This document shows positions 5,979 through 6,005 of a DNA stretch of 6,005 bases, piece by piece. The translations under genes and the position numbers were made by a program. The stretch covers positions 1 through 6,005 of the forward strand of contig JAQULX010000195.1 of the NCBI GenBank assembly GCA_028718465.1, written 5' to 3'. Origin of the DNA: Dehalococcoidales bacterium (GTDB lineage: Bacteria > Chloroflexota > Dehalococcoidia > Dehalococcoidales > UBA3254). Positions within the stretch are counted from its first letter, which is position 1, and each line of letters opens with the position of its first letter. The notes under the pieces were generated by a model, which saw only the letters and a program-made list of their open reading frames with translations, made no database searches and was not told where the DNA came from.

Positions 5979-6005
5979 GAATAACATTGAAGGCTGAAAG
6001 ATACT

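Overview
The window looks like ordinary bacterial chromosome. Strong Shine-Dalgarno (SD) sites of the AGGAGGT/GAGGTG type precede most genes, several starts are GTG or TTG, and base composition is moderate. A DUF1616-type membrane protein together with a LamG-type surface protein carrying a DUF2341-like end fits Chloroflexota, perhaps Dehalococcoidia. That placement is inference from gene types only. There is no rRNA or tRNA gene, IS element, CRISPR array or phage gene.

Layout. (1) Bases 1-1070, plus strand: the 3' part of a secreted or surface protein with a LamG-like domain, a Pro/Ala-rich linker and an unrecognised beta-rich C-terminal domain, followed by a perfect 16-bp hairpin terminator. 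(2) Bases 1208-2187, minus strand: two overlapping genes for unrecognised membrane proteins (245 aa and 81 aa), with a perfect TATAAT about 180 bases upstream. (3) Bases 2463-3380, plus strand: a DUF1616-family membrane protein with five predicted membrane segments and an extracytoplasmic domain. (4) Bases 3367-5926, minus strand: a compact operon encoding a PIG-L/LmbE-type deacetylase, a DegT/DnrJ/EryC1/StrS PLP-dependent sugar aminotransferase and a WbqC-family protein. A TATAAT box lies just upstream of its first gene.

How the genes may work together. The three-gene operon has the look of a nucleotide-sugar or cell-surface glycan tailoring module: N-deacetylation, transamination, and a WbqC step of unknown chemistry. 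The DUF1616 gene converges on this operon with a 14-bp tail-to-tail overlap. DUF1616 proteins are membrane proteins of unknown function, so a common role in surface glycans is only a guess. In four genes (the 245-aa protein, WbqC, DegT and PIG-L) the longest open frame overstates the protein. SD positions point to internal starts, and those are used here.

No clear new defence or mobile system is present. The least explained items are the 245-aa/81-aa membrane pair, the C-terminal domain of the first protein, and the exact substrate of the three-gene glycan module.
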